From Amyelois transitella (lineage: Eukaryota; Arthropoda; Insecta; Lepidoptera; Pyralidae): 64,000 nucleotides of DNA. The translations under genes and the position numbers were made by a program. The notes below the pieces were generated by a model. It was not told where the DNA came from, searched no databases, and saw only the letters and a program-made list of their open reading frames with translations. The DNA lies in NCBI RefSeq assembly GCF_032362555.1, contig NC_083524.1, positions 5,690,001 to 5,754,000 of the forward strand. Reading direction: 5' to 3'. Below, one piece after another: positions 52,401-61,400 of the stretch; the first letter of the stretch is position 1; each line of letters starts with the position of its first letter.

Positions 52401-55400
52401 TCACAAAATTAAATTTGTAGCTTTGCATGAAGACAATTATGAATACAGATGAAGCGAGAGAGTAGTACTACTAATCGTCTTCCATTTATCCGTCTTAACT
52501 ACGTCCTCCCCCCGATTTTCGTCTAAATCGAAAAAATGCCCTTTCGAAATAAAATAAACTTTTAAACTTATCTATCACTTAGCTTCTTCTCTTTGCTGGA
52601 GTTTCGTAGGGCCAAATCAGTATTTTCATCCTTATACATCTATTTTTGAACTCAAAATCGTACGCTTCATTGCGCAAGAGAAATACGGTGGCCAATGAGA
52701 TTCGCGATGCGATCAAGGTCGCTTCGAGTATTTTTGAGATAGTGACGACAGCACCAGCATTCAGAGACACGTGTATGTTGGGACGAGGTGGAAAGGTTTG
52801 TATGTAAATAAACTTTTATGTACGTATGTATACAATTTGAGACGTATGGTTTTTGTTACTTTGGATCATTTGATTTCGCGATGAGCGATTATTGATTATT
52901 ATGGAAATAAGCACATTTATCTAGTTCAAGTTTCCGTGCCAGTCTCGTTTTCCAATTTACGAAATTACCACGCATGTCTGGTAGTTATGAAAATCATAAT
53001 TATAAAATCAATTAAAAATAGTTTGTACCAGCTGCTTCTCTTCCTGGGTATATTATTAAATTCTATCAAGAGATTTGTTTACAAATGTGGGATTTTCTTA
53101 TAAGCGATGATGGGCTAGAACCTATTCACTATCTGAATGACAATTTCATCATTAAGCTACCCAAGCTCAACGTGGTCTTGTTTTGGTGAGTAAGTCTTTT
53201 CTTCGATATTGCCTCGTCTACCCCGTCATGGATAAAGACGTGATACGTATGCCATTTAGGTGAAACAGGCAAAAGCTTGTTTAGTAAACAAAATACATGT
53301 AGCGCTTCACAATCGCAAGTATTAGATAGAAAAATAATATTTATTTATCATAATCTTTACGTTCGAACGTTTGCATAAAATATTATCGCAGTAAATAAAC
53401 ATAGGCACTTAGCAAACACGTGAACCTAAAGAGTTATGTGGACTTCGATTTTTATTGTCATGTAATAAATAATTACTAGCGTCTGCCCGCGGTTTCACTT
53501 GCAAGTAAATTGTAGCCCCCATAAAGTTTCATCCCGATTCAGTAGAATTTAAATGAGCAGAAGGCCAATGACCATTTCTGAATTCAGAGAATTGAGTCTC
53601 TGAATTCATAAATGGTTATATAAAGATTATTTATTATCTTGCCGTGCCGTGTCGTTCCCGGCACCAATACAAAAAAGAATAGGACCACTCCATCTCTTTC
53701 CCATGGATGTCGTAAAAGGCGACTAAGGCTTATAAACTTGGGATTCTTTTTTAGGCGATGGGCTAGCAACCTGCCTCTAGTTGAATCTCAATTTTATCGT
53801 TAAGCCAAATAGCCGAACGTGGCCATTCTGTCTACCCCGCAAGGGATATAGACGTGACCATATGTATGTATGTATTTATTATCTTTATCCCTAACACAGG
53901 ATAAGGCCAATAAACTTGAATTGACCAAAAGGCTACATTCAGCTGTATTCGTACTTAGGCTAGTAAGTAAGCAAAGTGGGGTGTATTATTATATACATTA
54001 TGTATGTCAATATGGGTTGACAAAGTTAACCATAGGCTTTCACGATTAATTAAGTTATACCACCTTTTGCTTTACTTGTACACTTTGGTCGGACAGGGTA
54101 CCTTAACTTCCAATCTCATAGGCATGTCACATAATACATCTTTGAATTCAATAAAAAAAATCAACTTTAATTCAACTGAATCACTTTTTCCAAATTTAAC
54201 TAAATCTCTTTATCTCTGACTGTAAGTATACAGACTTAATGTATAAGGCATTTCTGACTGATTTGCATCTTGGATGTTTAAATATATAAGTATTAGGGAA
54301 TTATAAAATAAAAGTATTGTTAAGGTATCCCATAACTTACTTTGGTGCTAGCTCAAACAGTGTAATTTGTCCCGAATATTTTATATTTTCCCTACTAGAC
54401 CAGCAAAGGCACACCCCTTCCTGCTTACGACTTTGCAGTATCGAGTGAACGAGTATGAAGGTCATGGTAACAAAGGAGTCTTATCAACGCTTATCAGTAC
54501 CACTACCAAGGGAGCGAGACCTCTTGTGTTATTTGAAAACAATCGATATTTTTTTTAATGAAAATATTTACAATCTTATTTTATTGAGTTTGATAAAATA
54601 TCGATATAGTTGTTTGTAGTATTTTGTGTTTGGGAATACGTGTGAATTGCATGCAATATATTATTCGTTATAGATAGTTTACGCCAAACTTTAGCGGTAA
54701 CTTTGGCATGAAAAATTTATACGGTGCAACATAAATTTTGCTGAACTGAAGATTTGACAGCTTGTTACGTTTTGCTTTTCGTAATATGTGCTACAACCCA
54801 CATCTTTTTTTCTCTAAAAAAAGAAAGACACAGTAAATTATTTCAAGCGACAATTATAATATAGATACGAGTATACCAAATTGACAGGGTTATTCCTCAT
54901 TTTGGTAACATGTAGTGAATCATAAAATTGAAGCTTACTTAAAGCTTGTATTTTTAGTTGTACTTCAGAAGGCAATTAAAGCCACAAGGCTTCACTCTGA
55001 TCATGCTTCGTTCGAATGACATTATGTTAATATTGACTTTAAATATTAGTATGTACATATCGCAAACATCGAATCGAACTGCTTAGAGATAACAGTAATG
55101 TGATATACCTACCTTCTGGCGTTAGTCACGGTAATACTCGTAACCTCACTCCCGAAGAGGAACCTGTATTTGACTGGAGTAAGTGAGGTTGTTATACGAA
55201 GCGATTTCTGTCTGACTTCCGCAACCTTTCCAGGGGATCCTAACTCACATTGGATTTTTACACATCCAGTTGCCACTAATGTAATATCCTACTTTACATG
55301 GTGAATTATCATGTTCAGACTGCGACATTTAAAAGTTAAATGATTTCGAAATATATTCATGAAGCCACCTGTGGATTTGAAAAGATCAGATTTTAGGTAA

Positions 55401-58400
55401 ACATATTTTTTGTAAATTTGACTGTAAGTTGAGAGTTTGAGTCGCTGCATAATGCAATAATTTCTCAATTCCCGCAGGAAAATGCCGAAAGGTCTTTCAT
55501 CAATCAATCAATATGTATCAAATTCGTGCGTTATTAATTGGCTTAGTTATAGCAAAGCAATACACAGGTATAGCTGAAACGTCTGGATGTAGAAAGCTGA
55601 AAAACGTTTGTTTCTTAGGAATTTTAGTTCCATAATTAAGCCATACAGCTTTCAAGACTGTTGGCTCTGTCTTCCCTGCAAGGGATATAGACATTTATAG
55701 TTTGTATATGTTTCTTAAGATGCAGAGTAAGCATTTAGAGAGGATTCCCCCAAATTCTCACAGGAACAGAATTTAATGGGATTTTTCGTTTAAATCATGC
55801 GGAGCCGCGGGACTACTCAAGTTTATATAATTTTAAACACAAACTAATCGGCAGTCATTGAGCACATTATAAATATGTACAACATAAACCGAACATGTAC
55901 GTAATTCAATATGTAGTTTCATAATTATACATGTAACAAAGACAATAGAATAAAACGTGATTTGCATGAGTAAATAAACAATGTAAGCTATGTAGGTAAA
56001 AGGACTGCCGTGACACAGACAAACAAACACAAATGTGGGCTATAGCTATGCTAATTAATTAATCATCGCAGATTGTGTACAGTCATGAACAGACATAGAA
56101 TCCTGAGTCCTGAAATGAAATAGAATGGCATTTTTTTGCGATACTCAGTGTTAAACGTTATTAGTTTTGTTACCATTATGACTATATTCATGTTATAATT
56201 AATCAATAAATATATCTATAAATCGTCGAATATGTTCTAGTAGTTAACACTACAACAATTAGGACAATTTCGACGAAATTAAGTACAGAGATAGAAGAAG
56301 CGAGAAAAGACCTTTAGGAGTAACAAAGTCTATTTTCCTACGGGAATTAGAAAGACGTGAATTTTATGTGGGCTGCGAGGAGCCGCGGTCAAAAGCTAGT
56401 AACGCGTGTGGTAAAATTTTCTCCCTGACCTGTGCTTGTTTTTACTTAGTAAATATAAAAATAGGTAATAGTTAGTTTTAATAAACGGCTTGGTACTCAT
56501 AGTGTGATAGGAACTACATAAAATTAGTCATAGGCAAAGGCATATTATGTTGATGTAGGTATAACATCACGTGCGCTGACATGCACCGCACGAATGCAAT
56601 AACTTAATTTTATGGCACCAATTTTATATCGATGTTTCATATCGATAGTGCACAACACTAACAGTTGGTACTATGTATACTTCAATAACACATCAGGCAT
56701 CAAGGTTATTCGTAATCGTAATTGAACTAATTCGTTTGCAAATTACTGGACTATACCAGTGGTATAAAACTTTAGCGTCGGTGGCGTATTGGGTAAAGCG
56801 TTTCGGTGTGAAAAGGTAAGCTGTTTCAAACCCATGTCTGTTGTTAGCTATGCCCAATAGGTAATATTGTGGAAACTCTCCTGTCTACTCCAAGGTCGAA
56901 TTATCCCACACTCTTTTTCACCTCTCTTCGGACGATATATCGATGTAGTTCCTATTTTCTACTTCTCAAGCAAGGTTTTTGGAGGACCGTTGATCCACCA
57001 AAAGTCAAGTCAGGAAGAAAACCCAGGACAAAGATTACCCGTAAGTAAAGTTAGAAGTTCATTGATATTAGAACTAAAGGTTGTAACTCGCCGAAACCCA
57101 GATAACCTAGCGAGGTGTTCATACGTTTGGTTAATAATTGAAGTGTTTTTTTTACATGTATTTGAATTAACAAAAATAATAATATAGCGCGATCATTCCA
57201 ATGATATAAATAAAACTTACGGGATGTTTAGATTTCTTTACACTAATCTATGACGTCATCTGACTATCTCTCCGTTAATTGAATCTCTTGAGATATGGGT
57301 CAAATGTTTCAGTTATCATTGACGTATTCGCGTCTGATAAAAACCTTTTAATTAATTGAATTTCATTGTTTTTCATAAAGCTGCTTTATGATATTGTTCA
57401 AACAGGGTTATGTTAGGGCACGCGGTATTTATTAATTATTTTATCAATACGTTCAAGGAAAAGAAACTATTTTATTTATCACGCTGTATTATTTATTTAA
57501 TGGTCATACTTACCTATATTATTTAGTAGTTTCAATAACTGCTTTTAGTATTGTCGTTCTGATTGTAAAATTTGGCTCCAAAGCTCTCGTCTGCTACTAG
57601 AAGCGTCTAAAATACGAACAAGTGAGGAAGTAAAGAAAATACAAAACGAATTATTATTATGTAAATATCAAGTGTTGTAATAAATGTAGTATGTAGTATA
57701 AAAATTGATAGATTCCGATTTCATTTTTTGTACTTACTCGTATTGACTTACATTAATTAAAATACACTTTAAATCATTTCACAATATAATTGCGATCGCT
57801 TTAAAATAGGTAAATGAAAAAAATTAAGCAAAAAAACTAAAATACATACATCGATATATTCATAGAGTACTTTGAACTGTGAAAAAGGTAGTGGTGTTTT
57901 GAATAAGTAACATTATGGATCGGATAACAAACAATTGTATGCTGACGGTATCTCTTTGCATATCGTCCACTGGGTGACTTTGACCGAGTTCAAGGCACTC
58001 GGGTTAGGTAGGCACTAGATTTTTGCATGTCTAAACCTATTTACATGTTAAGTCGATAGTTTTATCTACAAAGGTCGTATGGCCTGAGTTATTTCGAGGG
58101 AGGGTGGCACCTTTTTAATGACAATTGCATATCCTAGTATAAGTAATCATTATGTCTTTGTTTGTTCCGGGTTCATTCATATTTGAATCTCAATTCTATC
58201 ATTAAGCTGAACGTGGCCATTCAGTCTTTTCAAGACTAATGGATCTGTCTACCCCGCAAGGGATATAGACGTGACTATATGTATGTATGTATGTATCTTC
58301 TAATATGTACCTATACATATAATATTTATTTCTGAGTATTTATACATATAGGGTGTAGTTAGTCTTTTCTATAATCTCTGTAATTTTTCTTACTTATATT

Positions 58401-61400
58401 ATTATTGTATTTTGCATAGAGCAAAAAAATTATGCGAAATTTTGTGTTCTATAGTTTATTCACCCCAGTAAAATCTAATTTCCACAAGGCCGTCGCTGAC
58501 TCGACAATCTACATTTTTCGTAGCGAGGTCATTCACCTTCTTAGTTTTTCTAGTCTCGATAATTATTGCTAATTTATGTGTTTTTAGAATAAAATTGTAT
58601 TTTTTAGGTCATGTTGTGACTGTTGGTTTGATAGATTTTCTAACAGGATGCACGAATTTTTATGAAATGAGTAAAATAATGGCGGTGGTTTTTATTCACG
58701 TTTAAATTTGGACTAAACTTGAAACTAACGTATATTGTTGCAGCTTCGGAGATTTATTTTCTAATTTATTTGTATTTATTAAATTTCTTTTAGTTCTTTT
58801 ATTTTTCCTATACTATTTATCCATACTAATATTATAAATAAAAAATATTATTATTTTTATTTGTAACGAATAAACTCAAAACGACTGGGCAATTTCGACA
58901 ACGAAATTGACTCAGAGACAGAATAGACCTTCAGGATTAACTTGGCATACTATTTTTTGGAAATTTCCACGGGAACGGCAAAAACCGCAATTTAAGTTTA
59001 ATGCAGGCGGAGCTGCGGTTAACAGTTAGTCTTCTATCAAAATAAACCTATTAACTCATTGATATAAAGTCTAGAAATCTGGTCACCTAGTTACCAAAGC
59101 TGATATAAATAGATAAGTGAAATTGTGTGAATGGAATAATTATTGAAATATCTGCAGATAAATAAGCAGACAGATTTCGCTATGAAATACATCGACTGTT
59201 GGTATTGTATCGCTCAGATAAGGGGTGTCCTTGGTACCGTAATGTATGCGACAGGACCACTCTACTGTTATCGAAGTGTAAATACAATGTATAAAGTTTG
59301 AAGTACATGCAGATTATTTTATTTAAATGCTAGTACTTATAAAATCGTAGACATGAGTGAGAACTGTCTGCGACTTAAAACTTAAAGACTTAAGACTTAA
59401 TAAATAGCACTGTTATAAATTTGTTAATTATTCTATATTTGATTTATTTCTGAATTTGTTTCACATCTATTGCGGTTAATAAGCTCTGTTTTTATACCGC
59501 CAAAGTAAAACGGAAAATCTCGTATATTAATCGTTCCCGTAGGAATTTTGGGATATCTCTAATGCGGGCATTATATTACAATACTTACTAACAAATTACA
59601 AGCGACACCTTAAATATTTTATCATCCCATAGCCACCCCATCGTGGGCCCATCTTTTGGGGACATGTAAATGAACTATGACATGCATCTTTAATTATTAT
59701 TGATTTATCAGTTAGATTTTTAATGTAATAACTTTCCCAAACAGGTATAAACATAACTTATATTCCACAGTGGTGTACTGCGACTACAGCGGGTCAGGCA
59801 GAGCCTTGCACTGGGTCGAGGAATACGTGTCGCGAGATGTGCTGCCCACTCACGCCACGCGATGCACGGCGTTGTCCTACACTTCAGGACAGAGTGAAAT
59901 GTACAGGTATATAACTGTGACCTAAATTTGAAATCTATAAATATTAAACTTAAACCTATTTTATCACAAAGTCTAATACCATGCATAAACCTCATGATAT
60001 CTGAGGCCAAAGTTTACCTTCTTGATTAACTTTGAAATTTCATATCCTTAAAAAAGAAAAATGTTTTTAAGTGGTTTCTCTTTTCGCTCATATGGTAAAC
60101 TTTATAGTTTTTCTGAATTTCATTTGTATCACTAATCAAATATATAGATATACCTAATTTGTGTGTTATTTTTGTCTTTATTTAGTATTTTTTTCGGCAG
60201 ATCGGAGGCCAAATCGATAATCCGAGACGCCGTGGGCGCCTGCTCTGATGATGTAGTGGTGCTGGGAGCTTCCTTGACGAGGTTCCTTCGGGCCCTGAGA
60301 CCGGAGAAGGTGGCCTTGTTTGTGTCTTCCAGAGAAACTGAGAGGCAACTGGCGCCGTGGAAAGAATGCGGGGCTGAGGTGAGATTGTTTCCTTAATATT
60401 TAGATATTATAGACTTTATAATCATTTGCATCGAAGAAATTGCACAACTTTTGTGGTAAAGCACGGAGGACCCAAAACTGTAATAAAGGAAATAATGTAA
60501 GCATTTGCGTAAAAAACATCGATGTAGGGAACATTACCTACCTAGTCAAATATATATCCTTTTCTTTATGATAAAAACAGCTTAACTACATACTTTGTCC
60601 TTTTATTAGTTGTAAAATAAGTGAATTAACCCATAGCAATAAACGAATAGCGAAAAATAATAACATCAACCATTGAATTATCATCCAAATAAATTATTTA
60701 TGCACACTTTAATTAATTGCCTTAAAATTTAAAGGACCCAATATGAACTTCACAGATTTTGGGGAGAAACCTAAGTAACTGTCACATATCTACTGATGAC
60801 AAAGTACATCCAGGCACACAACTTGAATGCCGACTATATTTGTAGAACGTGTCCTAAAGACCTTCGCTAGTCATACAAATATTGACTTTAATGGCCAACC
60901 TCGCTCCAACAACGCCTTTCTATCAAACATTCATAATTATGGTCACGTTTGTCCCTAATGAGGTAGACTGTACTTCAATATTTAAGGAATTGTGAGCATT
61001 GTGACAGAGTAGTTAGTTAATCTCAGAGACTTGCCTTTTTTAGATTTCCACGGGAAGAAAGCAGTTCGTAAATTGCTTTGGCTTTTTCCCCACAACTATA
61101 GTCCTTTTTATTATACCTACATAAACAATCATGAAATATCTTTTAATCAATAAAATGCATTTCTAAAATTAAGTACGGTTATAAGCAAAAATAATTTAAA
61201 GGAAGTAACATTTTGAGAACTATTATTGAATTTTCCTTTTTAGACTCATTATTATAAATTTAATTAAAATGTATTTTCAAACAAATAACTTGATTTTGGA
61301 AACAATGGTTTTGAGTTTGAAGTGCTGTAGGTACCTAAGTATTAGGTATTGCAGTCGCTAAAAGCAAAATAAAAGCAAGCGGCCTTGCTCCTTCAATCGT

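Larger units (their letters stand above)
16659..59770 (+). other. Intron 1 of the aminotransferase gene, about 43.1 kb
   Basis: The GTGAGA donor at 16659 and the TATTCCACAG acceptor at 59770 join codons of one conserved block (GRRK/VVYCDY), so no coding exon is expected in between. The intron holds the family-A and family-B SINE-like copies, retroelement fragments, fold-backs and CGTAG repeats listed separately. The stretches 16659-19911, 20107-23879, 24116-25084, 26342-28261, 30801-33189, 33311-39877, 42081-46366, 48581-49734, 50066-52100, 52377-53087 and 53886-55136 otherwise show only AT-rich DNA, with short open frames that have no recognisable domains. Enhancers or noncoding RNAs could be present but cannot be seen. 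Confidence 0.8.

Noticed and set aside
52579..52770. 63-codon minus-strand open frame with fairly protein-like composition
   Set aside because: No recognisable domain and no supporting splice sites; not enough to call an exon.
53584..53769. 61-codon minus-strand open frame
   Set aside because: Lies over the fold-back and the head of the SINE-like copy.
56780..56840. Functional tRNA gene
   Set aside because: A- and B-box-like sequences are present but the acceptor stem does not pair; kept only as a tRNA-like repeat.
56867..57187. 106-codon open frame near the tRNA-like sequence
   Set aside because: No family resemblance, no splice or promoter context, and it sits inside an intron whose flanking codons join cleanly.
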